From Mesostigma viride (Eukaryota > Streptophyta > Mesostigmatophyceae > Mesostigmatales > Mesostigmataceae): DNA of 64,000 nt. Under the pieces are notes generated by a model. The model made no database searches. It worked only from the letters and a program-made list of their open reading frames with translations, and was not told the DNA's origin. The stretch is from contig RPFO01000050.1 of the NCBI GenBank assembly GCA_009746045.1, positions 5,001,228-5,065,227 of the forward strand, given 5' to 3'. A program made the translations under genes and the position numbers. Of the stretch, positions 20,563 to 28,907 are shown one piece after another (the stretch's first letter is position 1; every line of letters begins with the position of its first letter).

Positions 20563-21969
20563 ATGTCGCACGCGGTTCTGTCTCTCCGCGCCAAGGGCCC
20601 TCAGGACGCCATGCTGACCGTCTCCCCGGAGATCACCTTCTTCAAGAGCATGTACCCCCGCCACACCAACTTCGCCTTCGCCGACACCGAGGTCGTGCCC
20701 ACCAGCGGCATCCCCGGGTTCGGCCGCATGGTCGAGTTCCAGCTGCCCCGGAGCGGCGACCTCATCACCAAGGCCTACGTCTACGTGGAATTGCCCGCGT
20801 TGAGCGACTTTGGCACCCAGCCCCTCGGCAGGGCTTGGTGGAAGATGTTCGACCCCTTCTTCGACGACGTCGGCCGCGTCCTGCTCAAGAAGGTCGAGTT
20901 CCGCATCGGCGGGTACACCGTCGAGGAGACGACCGGCGAGTTCATGCACGTGTGGGACCAGCTTTCGCGCGACCCGAGCACCAGCCACGTCGATTCCGTC
21001 CCCGCCCGGCACGGCGGCGTCATCCGCAAGTTTGGCGGCGGGCAAACCGGGAACAAGCCCACCTACCTGTACCTGCCCCTGCGCTTCTCCTTCTGCGCCG
21101 AGGAGGGCATGGCCCTCCCCATCATCGCCCTGCAGTACCACGACGCCCGCGTCCGCATCCAGCTGGCCTCCAAGGAGGAGATCTTCACGCACCTCGCCGG
21201 CGGGCAGAAGTACCCCGCCACCACGGTCAACGCCGCCCCCCTCCCATGGAACCACCTTAACAGCGCGCACAGCGCCACACCCCCCACCCCCCTCGTGGCG
21301 GACAGCTACCGGGCGAACATGGTCGCGGCGATGTGCGACATCACCAAGATGCGCCTTGTCCTGCGCTACGTCTATCTGGACGACTTCGAGCGGCGGCAGT
21401 TCGCCACCAAAGCCCACGAGTATCTGATCACCACCACCCAGCAGTACGACCATTTCGTGGACGGCAGCGACCTGGAGACGATCACGCTGCCCTTCTCGCA
21501 CCCCGTCAAGGAGCTCGTGTTTTTCTACAAAGCCGAGAACCGCCTGACGGACCCGGCCACGTCGCCGGACCCCACCCAGTCCGTCTGGAACTTCACCAAC
21601 AAAAACAGCCTGTTCGGTGACGGGCACCTCTTCACGAGCGCCAACCTGACGCTCAACTCGCAGCAGGTGTTTGGCGAGGGGCGCGACCCGGTCTACTTTT
21701 CCTACCTGCTCCCCCTCCTGCACCACACGCGCATCCCGCGTGACCAGCACGTGTACGTCATCCCCTTCAGCAACGACCCCGAGAACTGGAAGCCTACCGG
21801 CAGCATCAACTTCTCGCGCCTGGACACCGTCAAGCTCGTCCTCAAGGGTCTCAGCAAGAGCACCGCCTCGACCGACCGCCTGCCCAAGGGCGTGATCACC
21901 ATCTACGCCCGCTCCTTCAACATCCTGAAGATCACCAACGGCATGGGCGGATGCCGGTTCGCCTCGTGA
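20563..21969 (+). CDS. MCP: NCLDV major capsid protein (paralogue 2)
   Basis: A 468-residue capsid protein, close to the usual NCLDV length of 430-600. It begins SLRAKGPQDAMLTVSPEITF and continues FFKSMYPRHTNFAFADTEV. It has GFGRMVEFQLPRSGDLITK, MALPIIALQYHDARVRIQ, the late FGEGRDPVYFSYLLP and ENWKPTGSINFSRLDTVKL, and ends GMGGCRFAS. It is tandem to paralogue 1 on the same strand and clearly related over its full length, but lacks the long inter-domain insertion. It may be the shell-forming version, with paralogue 1 serving another position such as vertex or minor capsomer; that division is inference. The frame is intact. Confidence 0.95.
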   Translation: MSHAVLSLRAKGPQDAMLTVSPEITFFKSMYPRHTNFAFADTEVVPTSGIPGFGRMVEFQLPRSGDLITKAYVYVELPALSDFGTQPLGRAWWKMFDPFFDDVGRVLLKKVEFRIGGYTVEETTGEFMHVWDQLSRDPSTSHVDSVPARHGGVIRKFGGGQTGNKPTYLYLPLRFSFCAEEGMALPIIALQYHDARVRIQLASKEEIFTHLAGGQKYPATTVNAAPLPWNHLNSAHSATPPTPLVADSYRANMVAAMCDITKMRLVLRYVYLDDFERRQFATKAHEYLITTTQQYDHFVDGSDLETITLPFSHPVKELVFFYKAENRLTDPATSPDPTQSVWNFTNKNSLFGDGHLFTSANLTLNSQQVFGEGRDPVYFSYLLPLLHHTRIPRDQHVYVIPFSNDPENWKPTGSINFSRLDTVKLVLKGLSKSTASTDRLPKGVITIYARSFNILKITNGMGGCRFAS

Positions 21970-22011
21970 TGAACCACCCAATATAAATTCGCACCTAGTG
22001 TAATAGTGGTA

Positions 22012-22782
22012 ATGGCCTCCTCCAGCTCCTCCGGCAGACAAATCGCCCGCAAGTCCACCGGGTCTCCTCCCCGACAAATGCCCCGGAAGTCCATTGGGGG
22101 GAAGCAGGTTCGTCGGGGAGACAGCGGCCCCCGCGCGAGTTCCAACAGCGGCTCCAGCGCTCTAAGCGGTTACAGCAGCAACTCCGGCGCTTACAGGAAC
22201 AGCAACAGGGCTTCCGGCAGCAGCTCCGGCGCTTACAGGAACAGCAACAGCGCTTCCGGCAGCAGCGTCGGCGCTTCCATCGGCAGCTCCGGCCTTTACA
22301 TGAACAGCAACAGCGCTCCCATCGGCAGCTCCGGCGCTTACAGGAACAGCCCCAGAAGTTTCAGTTCAGTCAATCAACAAGTGGGCCGCAAGTCCACCGG
22401 GTGGGTACAGCGCGCGGAAGGGTCGCCTCCCCGACAAATGCCCCGGAAGTCCATTTGGGGGAAGCAGGTTCGTCGGGGAGACAGCGGCAGTAGTTCCAGA
22501 TCAGTTCTGACACGCCCACAACAAGTGGGCCGCAAGTCCACCGGGTGGGTACAGCGCGCGGAAAGGTCGCCTCCCCGACAAATGCCCCGGAAGTCCATTG
22601 GGGGGAAGCAGGTTCGTCAGGAGGTTCGTCAGGAAAGTACCCGCAGCGCCCCCTACCCGCTGCCGCAGGGGCTACAAGCGGCAAGAAAGTCACTGGGACG
22701 GAAACCTCTCCGCTCGGGTGATGCCGAGTCTGGCGTCTGGGTGTTTTATGACACCTCGTCTGATTCTACCGGTCGGTTCTAA
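22012..22782 (+). CDS. Histone H3-tail-like repeat protein (candidate viral histone mimic)
   Basis: A 256-residue, Ser/Gly/Arg/Lys-rich and probably disordered protein. It carries seven Arg-Lys-Ser motifs at residues 13-15, 25-27, 126-128, 145-147, 173-175, 193-195 and 225-227. Residues 10-17 (QIARKSTG) match H3 residues 5-12 at 7 of 8 positions, with K14 in the place of H3K9. Residues 223-227 (AARKS) equal H3 24-28 around K27. Three copies of PPRQMPRKSIGGKQ-type text (near residues 19, 139 and 188) echo the H3 GGK-APRK context. No histone fold follows. The middle (about 50-115) is a Tyr-Arg-Asn-Ser/Gly-Ser repeat. ATG 22012 follows AATATAAATTC, a TATA-like motif, at about 20 nt. Mimicry of a chromatin tail is inferred. 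A simple basic, phosphorylatable linker protein is the alternative. Confidence 0.65.
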   Translation: MASSSSSGRQIARKSTGSPPRQMPRKSIGGKQVRRGDSGPRASSNSGSSALSGYSSNSGAYRNSNRASGSSSGAYRNSNSASGSSVGASIGSSGLYMNSNSAPIGSSGAYRNSPRSFSSVNQQVGRKSTGWVQRAEGSPPRQMPRKSIWGKQVRRGDSGSSSRSVLTRPQQVGRKSTGWVQRAERSPPRQMPRKSIGGKQVRQEVRQESTRSAPYPLPQGLQAARKSLGRKPLRSGDAESGVWVFYDTSSDSTGRF

Positions 22783-22932
22783 CTCCCATGCAGCCTGTGT
22801 TGGAAGTAAAGGCAGGAGCCTAGACTAGGTGATAATAATTATACTTAAATGAAAGCGTGAATGCATCAAGGAATGAGACCGAATTCGCATTTTTCATTAA
22901 AAATTTCGTGGCTACGTTACATAAATCACAGG

Positions 22933-23340
22933 ATGACCAAATGCACTTCTCTCACGTCCAAGGGCCGTCGTTGTCGCCGCTCTGCGCCTCACGGCTCCCG
23001 CGGCCTCTGTGCGACGCACAGGGTGCGCGCGGGCAAACCGACAGACGACGCCCGGATGGCCGCGCTCATCCGCGAGACGCGATCGCTGGTGGGAAATGGC
23101 GGATCCGCCCCCCCGATTTCCAGGGATGACCTCATCCGCGAATCAAGGGCACTCCTATCCGACGACCTCCCCTGGTTGCCCACAGGGAAGGGAGTGACGC
23201 TGCAGCTCGCGCCAGGTATTTCCGCAAGCATCGGGCGCTGGTGTTGGGGTACCCCCCCACGCTCGATGAAGTCAGGCTCTCGAGGTCCCGGCCGTTCACG
23301 ACGGGCAATTCCTTCGCTATCCCCTTCCCCAGATAGGTAG
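22933..23340 (+). CDS. Small Cys/His-motif protein, paralogue 1
   Basis: A protein of about 135 residues starting MTKCTSLTSKGRRCRRSA, then HGSRGLCATHRVRAGK. The Cys-x5-7-Gly-x-x-Cys ... Cys-x-x-His arrangement looks like a small zinc-binding knuckle. It recurs in the genes at 33346 (nearly identical at DNA level over the first 30 nt) and 34577-35284. The last ~30 residues are Ser/Arg/Pro-rich, unlike the rest, and a frameshift near the C7 run at 23251 is possible. The stop abuts the convergent gene on the other strand (23342). Function unknown; a nucleic-acid or protein-binding module is a guess. Confidence 0.55.
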   Translation: MTKCTSLTSKGRRCRRSAPHGSRGLCATHRVRAGKPTDDARMAALIRETRSLVGNGGSAPPISRDDLIRESRALLSDDLPWLPTGKGVTLQLAPGISASIGRWCWGTPPRSMKSGSRGPGRSRRAIPSLSPSPDR

Positions 23341-23341
23341 G

Positions 23342-23689
23342 TTAGGTGCAGAAGACGTTCTCCAGCACGCGCATCACCCCCTCCGCGTCCCTTATGGTCT
23401 GCTCGCACCTGCGCTCGTGCCGTTTCAGGCGCGCCACGTCGCGCGTCAACCCCCCCAACGTCTGCTGGTTCTGCGTAACCACCGCGTCCAGACGCCTCAT
23501 AAGGTCCTCGATCTCCAACAGCGTCACCTCGATCTTGCACCACCACGGCTCCGGGGGCGTATCGCCGCCGGACGACCGCCTTGAATCGGCGCTGGAGGCG
23601 GCGTCGTCCGTCTCGCAGGGGGAGTAGCCCTCCTCCTCGACCCCCTCTTTGCGACCTCGGAGTCCCAGGTAGGACAGCACGGACTGCAT
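23342..23689 (-). CDS. Small coiled-coil protein, unknown
   Basis: A 115-residue frame from ATG 23689. Residues about 52-112 (KIEVTLLEIEDLMRRLDAVV, then LTRDVARLKRHERRCEQTIR) have heptad-like spacing and probably form a coiled coil. The first 50 residues are acidic and Ser-rich. The frame stays open further upstream, but that part overlaps the gene at 23746 antisense-fashion and has no clear coding signal, so I chose the internal ATG. It is first in order, counting from the left, in a run of leftward viral genes extending to 26443. Confidence 0.5.
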   Translation of the reverse strand: MQSVLSYLGLRGRKEGVEEEGYSPCETDDAASSADSRRSSGGDTPPEPWWCKIEVTLLEIEDLMRRLDAVVTQNQQTLGGLTRDVARLKRHERRCEQTIRDAEGVMRVLENVFCT

Positions 23690-23745
23690 CCTTGTCGCTG
23701 CCCAGGATGGGCTGACACTTCTTGCGGGCCCTAAGCGAATCGCGC

Positions 23746-23898
23746 CTAGCCGCTTTTCTTTGGCCACTCCTTGGATGCGATCTTCAAGATCTCCGCGAAA
23801 TCCTTGCGCTTGTTGGCCGGGCGAAGGCGGACCTCCTGGACCTTCATCAGCCACGGGTTCTTGTTGACGGCGGCTTGTCCCTTGGCGCGAACGGGCAT
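23746..23898 (-). CDS. Short NPW-motif NCLDV protein
   Basis: A 50-residue basic protein with NPWLMKVQEVR followed by DFAEILKIASKEW. Small NCLDV proteins often carry an N-P-W-x-x-x-V-x-x-x-R start and a helical A-L-K-x-A-S-x-x-W/Y end; this fits, though I could not search a database. The start at 23898 lies 38 nt from the stop of the packaging ATPase on the same strand, so co-transcription is plausible. Likely a minor virion or DNA-associated protein; that role is inference. Confidence 0.6.
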   Translation of the reverse strand: MPVRAKGQAAVNKNPWLMKVQEVRLRPANKRKDFAEILKIASKEWPKKSG

Positions 23899-23936
23899 GG
23901 TACGATATGTATGAAGGATGCGAGGATATTTTTTTT

Positions 23937-24749
23937 TCACGTCTCGTTGTGCTTTACCACCCGAGTGACCGGCCCGCGCCGCGCGGAGGGCACCTCGTCG
24001 TCGCTGGCCTGCTCCTCCCGGTCCGGGTCCCGGTTCGCCTGGCCGTACTTCCAGAAGGACGACGACCCGATGCGGAACGGCGCCCGCTCCTCGGCCTTGT
24101 ACCAGAAGATCACGTCCTCCAGCTTGTTCGACCCGCTCGTGTGGTCGATCACCAGGCACTCGTAGTTCTGCGTGCACTCGTTCAGGATGTGGCAGAACGC
24201 CTCGAACGTGGGGATCACGCCGAAGAAGTTGCGGTACAGCCGCTCGCGGTTCATGATGATGTTCTCCTTGAGCGCGAACACGTAATCGATGTTCGAACGG
24301 ATGTCCGGCGTGACGTCCATCGTGTACTGGGTGATGAATAGCAGGAAGATGTTGTAATGGCGCCCGTTCAGCGCGATCTCGCGGATATACGGGTCGCGCA
24401 TCACCGCGCGGTCGTACACGCAATCGTCCATCACGACGAACGCGGGCAAAACGCCCTTCCCGCCCCTGCTCCGGGCCTTCTGGCGGGATATCACCGCCTT
24501 CAGCGCGCCGCGGTTGAAGCGGTCGTAGATGAACAGAGAGGGGACGTACTTCCCCCAGTGGCGGTTCGAACCCTCGGTCCCGGACAGCACGATGCCGGAC
24601 GGCAGGTGCCGCTTATGGTACATCAGGTCCGTGGCCAGCGTGGTCTTCCCCGCGCCGCGCTTGGAAACGATGCACACGACGCTGTTGTCCTTGATCCGCG
24701 TGGGATCGAACTTGCGCAGATTGACGTTCATCTTACCCACGCGCGACAC
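23937..24749 (-). CDS. A32: A32-type DNA packaging ATPase
   Basis: A 270-residue FtsK/HerA-superfamily ATPase of the NCLDV A32 type, which pumps viral DNA into the procapsid. Walker A is SKRGAGKTT (residues 29-37), Walker B is FVVMDD (about 104-109), and the sensor-like LFITQYTMD follows at 138-145. Text such as GIVLSGTEGSN and DYVFALKE also fits the family. Length is normal for NCLDV (about 250-280). Initiation could be Met1 or Met7. The frame is intact. With the capsid genes, it gives the strongest evidence that this block is from an NCLDV rather than a small virophage. Confidence 0.93.
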   Translation of the reverse strand: MSRVGKMNVNLRKFDPTRIKDNSVVCIVSKRGAGKTTLATDLMYHKRHLPSGIVLSGTEGSNRHWGKYVPSLFIYDRFNRGALKAVISRQKARSRGGKGVLPAFVVMDDCVYDRAVMRDPYIREIALNGRHYNIFLLFITQYTMDVTPDIRSNIDYVFALKENIIMNRERLYRNFFGVIPTFEAFCHILNECTQNYECLVIDHTSGSNKLEDVIFWYKAEERAPFRIGSSSFWKYGQANRDPDREEQASDDEVPSARRGPVTRVVKHNET

Positions 24750-24793
24750 GAAATTTTGCCCTCCCTAGCCTCACGTACCTGCCCGCCCAGCCC

Positions 24794-25486
24794 TCACTTC
24801 CCCGCGCACCGGACGTGGATGTCCAGAACCGGCGGCACACCCGGCGGGAAGAACGACACGCTCAGCCCGCACGACGGCGCCAGACGCATCCACTCGCGCC
24901 CGTGCCACGCCTCCCAATAGTCCTTCTCGCGCTCGTCGCGGGACGAATGGTAGCGCACCGCGAACGCCCGCTGCAGGTCCGAGAACTGGCGCTGGATGCG
25001 GGACCGGAGGGCGTCCGCCGCCGTGCCGGGCAGCGAGCGCAGGCGCGAGACCAGCGCGGGGGAGCAGCCGCACACGAACGTCCCCTGCCGGCTGAACACC
25101 AAATGGGCGACGTTGTCCGTGAGCGCGTCCTCGAGGAACACCCCCACGTCCGTGTCGCTCGGGCTGGGCAGCGAGCAGTCGCGCAGAGTGCACCCCTGCG
25201 GGTGCGTGTGCCACTCCACGATCCCGTGCGGGGTGTCCACGTCGTTCGACCGCCCCACGTTCGTCACGGCCGCCTTCTTCAGCACCGAGCTCCTCGCGTC
25301 CACGCGGAAGTTGCCCCCCAGCTCCTTCCCCTCGGCCATGCTGTTCAGGATGTACCGGAACGCGGCGGGGTCCACGCGGAACCGACGCACGCGGACGCCG
25401 CCCGCCCCCCTGCTACGGATGCCTCCTAAAGTGCACTGTTTGGAAGTCAGGATTTTGGTCCCATCGGGAGATATGACCACTTTCAT
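24794..25486 (-). CDS. JAMM/MPN-type metalloprotease
   Basis: A 230-residue protein from ATG 25486. It has the JAMM zinc site: a candidate catalytic Glu in KELGGNF (residue 55), His93-x-His95-Pro-Gln-Gly, and PSPSD with Ser108 and Asp111. The gap between the second His and the Ser-x-x-Asp pair is longer than the seven residues of eukaryotic deubiquitinases, but HTHP...PSPxD spacing varies in viral and bacterial forms. JAMM enzymes cleave isopeptide bonds of ubiquitin-like proteins; some cut other amides. The C-terminal ~100 residues are unassigned. The gene lies 44 nt upstream of the ATPase on the same strand. Confidence 0.75.
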   Translation of the reverse strand: MKVVISPDGTKILTSKQCTLGGIRSRGAGGVRVRRFRVDPAAFRYILNSMAEGKELGGNFRVDARSSVLKKAAVTNVGRSNDVDTPHGIVEWHTHPQGCTLRDCSLPSPSDTDVGVFLEDALTDNVAHLVFSRQGTFVCGCSPALVSRLRSLPGTAADALRSRIQRQFSDLQRAFAVRYHSSRDEREKDYWEAWHGREWMRLAPSCGLSVSFFPPGVPPVLDIHVRCAGK

Positions 25487-25536
25487 TACTCGTCCATCAA
25501 TAATAAACGCGTTATTATTCCTGTCCCGCGTGCCCG

Positions 25537-26079
25537 TCAAAAGTCCTCGTCCTCCTCCACGTACACGTCCTCCTCCTCCTCGAACCCGTAGTCCTCGCCC
25601 GCCCTCGCCTGCATGGCCGCGTGGCGGTCCGGCTGCAGGGACTCGGGGCGGAGGCGGACCGAGCGCGTCTTCCCCCTCGTCTTCGCGGGCCGCTCCTCCT
25701 CCTCCTCCTCCTCCTCCTCCACCTCGCGGCGGGCAGGAGGCGCCTCCTCTCCGCCCATGATCCCGTCCATGTAGTCCTTCAGGATGTCGTCGATGGGCAT
25801 GAAGCTGTGGAGAGAGTTCTTGACGCACTCGCACACGCTCTTCATCACCTGCCGCTTGTTCAGCTTGATGCCGCCCGTCGCGGCCTGCGACACGTAATGC
25901 GGCATGTCCTCCGCCAGGTCCGCCGCCATCATCTTCATGACCGAGTGGACGAACCGCTCGCACGTGGGCACCTTAACCTTCAGCTTCTGATCGCCGCCGC
26001 CCCCCCCCCGGCGGATGCTGCCAAGGATCATACTCGCGCACACGAAATACGCCTTCAGCAGCTCCTTCAGGTACGGCAC
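25537..26079 (-). CDS. Conserved NCLDV-type acidic protein, N-terminus uncertain
   Basis: The open frame starts directly after an in-frame stop in AT island 2 and has only a GTG there; the first ATG is 16 codons in (26031). The body has VPTCERFVHSVMKMMAADLA and VMKSVCECVKNSLHSFMPID followed by DILKDYM. That pattern resembles the DUF5764-type NCLDV proteins (P-x-x-x-F-V/I-H-x-V, then C-V/I-x-x-x-L/I-x-x-x-x-P-I-x-x-I-L); I could not verify this by search. A run of Glu (about residues 120-128) and an acidic C-terminus follow. The missing start suggests truncation or that its 5' part lies across the AT island. Confidence 0.6.
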   Translation of the reverse strand: MPYLKELLKAYFVCASMILGSIRRGGGGGDQKLKVKVPTCERFVHSVMKMMAADLAEDMPHYVSQAATGGIKLNKRQVMKSVCECVKNSLHSFMPIDDILKDYMDGIMGGEEAPPARREVEEEEEEEEERPAKTRGKTRSVRLRPESLQPDRHAAMQARAGEDYGFEEEEDVYVEEDEDF

Positions 26080-26245
26080 TTATTATATAATATCTTAGCA
26101 CTTTAATATATTATATATATATAATTTAAATATATATAGATATTATTATATATATATTATTTATATATAGTAATATTATAAATATTTATATATATTTATA
26201 TATTACTTATTAAGTTTTATAATATAGAATATATTATAAGTCTGT
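26080..26245. repeat. AT island 2
   Basis: About 165 bp almost without G or C, with many TATATA palindromes. It separates a minus-strand ORF end (26246) from a minus-strand ORF that lacks an ATG (26079). It shares ACTTATTAAGT with AT island 3 and TAGCACTT with AT island 1. Confidence 0.75.
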
Positions 26246-26443
26246 TTATATAAGCACGTTGATGGGGTGGCCCTTGGACGCCGCGAACGGGTCGTACTCG
26301 GCCACCGCCCCGCAGTCGCAATGGCCCACGGGGACGGCCAGAGAAGTGCCCGTCACGATCCTGCGCGTGGCGGACACTTCGCGCAAGGGCACGCGCGCCT
26401 TGGTGACCTCTAGGCTGTCGGCGGGGATCACGAGGACGTCCAT
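26246..26443 (-). CDS. Small unknown viral-type ORF ending at AT island 2
   Basis: A 65-residue frame from ATG 26443: MDVLVIPADSLEVTKARVPL, then GHCDCGAVAEYDPFAA. The stop (TAA in TATATAA) falls just as the DNA turns AT-rich. It is divergent to the gene starting at 26497. It may be complete, or it may be the first part of the gene that continues at 26079. I recognise no family. Confidence 0.45.
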   Translation of the reverse strand: MDVLVIPADSLEVTKARVPLREVSATRRIVTGTSLAVPVGHCDCGAVAEYDPFAASKGHPINVLI

Positions 26444-26496
26444 TCGTCGTCTGCCAAAAATGTCAATAGCTATGTAGAGAGGCGAGCCTTTTAAAC

Positions 26497-27470
26497 ATGG
26501 CCCTAGACGAGGTGAAGACGCTGCTCGGCCTTCTGATGCGCATCGAAGATCTGACGGCCGTGGATGAACGCCCCGCCGCCCCCCTCGAGGCGTACCTGCG
26601 CACCATATCGCTAGGAGTGATCCCGCCCAAGCAGAGTATGGGGAGGCAGACCGTCCAGTGCGCGCGCGGGGTCGCCAAGGCGCTAGGTAGGGCCCAAGTG
26701 GTGCTGCTCGTCTCCCAGATGCGGCCGTACCTCCCCCCGCGAGCCGTGCAGACGGCCACGAAAGCGGACCTCTGCGCCCTCGTCGCCGAGGACATCGTCG
26801 ACAGCATCACCAGGATCCTGTGCACGGTCAACCTCCTCCAATGCCCCCTCTCCATGCACCGGGAGCTCGCCAGGAGCGCCGCCGCCTTGTCCGGGTGCGC
26901 CGAGGATAAGCTCGAGGGCCTCCCCCGGCCGCACCTGTGCGCGCTCATCGCGTCCAGTCTGACCTCCGAGTACCGAGCGGCGCTGCTCAACCTGGGCAAC
27001 TCCGCCGACGTCGCCTCCTCCCTCCCCTGGCGCCTCCTGGGGGAGGAGGCGGCGCCCTTGGAGGGGGACGACCCCCACAGGGACGGCCTGGCACACACCC
27101 TGCGCCTGATGTCCCTGCTGCTGCCCGTGTCGGGCGAGCGGAAGGCGCGGGCCGTCCGATCCCACGCGCGCGTGGCCGCAAAGGCGGCGCTGTCGCCTCC
27201 CAGGGTATGGAACGCCGTGCTGGCGATGACAGGCGGGGGCGGAGACAGCCCCCCCCCATCGTCAGGGCGCTGCGGGCGATGAGGAGCCCGGACCGCGCCG
27301 AGGGGGAGAGGCTCGTGGCGTCCCTGTACTCCCAACACGCGTCCTCCTCCTCCTCCTCCTCCCCGTGCATCAAGGCGTGGCTGGCCGTACAGAGCATGCG
27401 AGAGGGGTGCGCGAGGAAGCTGCTGGCGTCGAACCGGTCCCGAGTGTACACCGGACACCGGTGCGGTTAG
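26497..27470 (+). CDS. Unknown alpha-helical protein with a C9-run frameshift
   Basis: The frame from ATG 26497 runs 261 codons to 27282. It is Leu/Ala-rich and helical, with repeated text like ALVAEDIVDSITRILCTVN and ALIASSLTSEYRAALLNLG. The adjacent frame continues coding-like sequence (VRALRAMRSPDRAEGERLVA through SRVYTGHRCG) to a stop at 27470. The switch maps to a C9 run at 27249-27257. The intact product would be about 324 residues. TTTTAAAC at 26489 is the only TATA-like motif upstream. No family recognised. Confidence 0.5.
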
Positions 27471-27513
27471 CGCCGGGTGTATATCTAAGAGGTAGGTAGC
27501 TACCGCCCTCGCC

Positions 27514-28070
27514 ATGGAAAACTCGGACGCCGCCACCGTCTGCGTGAAGTGCCAGCAGCCTAAGGCGAAGGGCGAGCTGGACAGCCGGAGCCGGAGGTAC
27601 GCGGGAGTGTGCAGGGCGTGCAGGAGGGCGTCGGTCGCGGAGTTCCGGAGCACCAAAATGGGGTACTTCCGCTCCCAGCTGGATAAGATCGGCAGAGTGC
27701 CCAGGAGGAGGGACCGGATTGCCGCCACCGAGAAAGACCTGTGCGATATATGGGACGCGCAGGGGGGAGGTGCGCCATCACAGGGAGGGAGATGAAGCAC
27801 GAGTACAACCCCGACAAGGAGAGGCACGCCGATTCCGCGGCCATCGACCTGATAGACGGCATGATGGGGTACGCGCCGTCCAATATCCGTCTCGTGTGCC
27901 ATTTCGTCCACCTCATGAAGGGGCGCATGCCCCTGGCCGCGTTCGTGTCAGCGTGCAAAGAGATAACGGAATATCGGGCCGGATATCGAGCACCCAGCAG
28001 TACGGAAGAGGATACGGAGATGGCCGATGGCGCCGCGCCACAAGATACCCGCTGGGCGGACATGGTATAA
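27514..28070 (+). CDS. HNH-type endonuclease-like protein, split at a G6 run
   Basis: The first frame (ATG 27514) starts with a Cys4 knuckle (CVKCQQ ... CRACRR) and breaks at the G6 run 27762-27767. The second frame continues with CAITGREM, a helical stretch, then AAIDLIDGMMGYAPSNIRLV and CHFVHLMKGRM, ending at 28070. The D-x-I-D...GY-x-x-x-N-x-x-L-V-C-x-x-x-N/H-x-M-K layout is that of phage/NCLDV HNH nucleases. The usual first histidine is not obvious. TGTATATC at 27479 may be its TATA. The split is either mutation or a base-calling error. Confidence 0.55.
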
Positions 28071-28120
28071 AGATCCCATCAGGTCTGCGGATCAGCACAG
28101 ACTCCCGCAGTTCGCGACCG

Positions 28121-28180
28121 ACGCGTCCAAGCGTCCGCGTCCGTGTGTTCAAGCGTCCAAGCGTCCCAAGCGTCCGCGCC
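28121..28180 (+). repeat. GCGTCCAA short tandem repeat upstream of 28194 gene
   Basis: GCGTCC units alternate with AA, GCGTCC or GTGTTC. They lie in the leader between a TATA-like motif and the ATG. The frame is open across them but the downstream ATG is preferred. Confidence 0.6.
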
Positions 28181-28193
28181 CGCCCCTGTCATC

Positions 28194-28880
28194 ATGGCGT
28201 CCACGATCGTCCTGTTCGAGGATTTCGACCCCAAGAAGATCGTGTACCGCGACCCGAAGAGGTCCACCACCGGCGGGCTGTCCGTCTATCTGAACTACGC
28301 CAAGGATGGGAAGGAGGTGCCAATCCGCATCCAGACCCCGAAAATGAGGGCGCCTTTCGGCATAAGCCGCTTCGAGGGGAAGAAAGGAGAGGTCAAGTAC
28401 ACCCTCGACCTCAGCTTCGATGACTACCTCAACGAGGAGGAGGACGGGGGCAAGTTTTACAGCAAGTGGGTCGCCTTCGACGACCGGAACAAAGAAACCT
28501 CGTTCGAGAAGAGCACGACCTGGTTCAACAAGAAGATAAGTCTGGACGTCGTGAACGAGCTGTACACCTCGGCCGTGAAGCCCTCCAAGAAAGAGCAGTT
28601 CCCCCCGACGTTGAAGTGCACTGTGCCCTTCCGCAACGACAAGCCGGAGTGTCAGTTTTTTGACGATAACAAGCTGCCGGCCAAGATGGAGGATCTAGAG
28701 AGGGGAATGTACGTCCAGGCCATTGTGGAGGTCTCGCGCCTCTGGTTCATGGACAAGCAGTTCGGGTGCTCCCCCGTAGTGAAGATGGTCCAGTTTTTCC
28801 CTAACGGCCGCATCCCCAATGCGTACTCCTTCATTGAGAGAGAGGAGCCCCGTGAGGAGGATGGTGTGGCCGCTGAGTAA
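28194..28880 (+). CDS. Conserved NCLDV-like protein, possible ssDNA-binding/virion protein
   Basis: A 228-residue intact frame beginning MASTIVLFEDFDPKKIVYRD. Alternating beta segments (GLSVYLNYAKDGKEVPIRIQ, GEVKYTLDLSFDDYL, GMYVQAIVEVSRLWFMDKQF) and an acidic C-terminus suggest an OB-like or beta-sandwich fold. The pattern resembles NCLDV proteins of the DUF5871 type, which I cannot confirm without a search. Upstream are GGTATAAAG at 28065 and a GCGTCCAAGCGTCC tandem repeat at 28121-28180, which fit a viral promoter region. Confidence 0.6.
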   Translation: MASTIVLFEDFDPKKIVYRDPKRSTTGGLSVYLNYAKDGKEVPIRIQTPKMRAPFGISRFEGKKGEVKYTLDLSFDDYLNEEEDGGKFYSKWVAFDDRNKETSFEKSTTWFNKKISLDVVNELYTSAVKPSKKEQFPPTLKCTVPFRNDKPECQFFDDNKLPAKMEDLERGMYVQAIVEVSRLWFMDKQFGCSPVVKMVQFFPNGRIPNAYSFIEREEPREEDGVAAE

Positions 28881-28907
28881 AATGTAACCTATTGATAATC
28901 AAACGCA

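Noticed and set aside
20539..22077. Minus-strand 512-codon frame opposite capsid gene 2
   Set aside because: Antisense of a GC-rich capsid gene; no recognisable motif.
18710..24749. Virophage or polinton-like origin of the capsid/ATPase pair
   Set aside because: The capsid N-termini carry the NCLDV ITFFK-x-x-Y-x-RHTNF signature, and there is no protein-primed polymerase, integrase or minor capsid gene of that group.
26463..27911. Minus-strand 482-codon frame
   Set aside because: Shadow of two plus-strand genes, with no coherent domain and no viral-type promoter.
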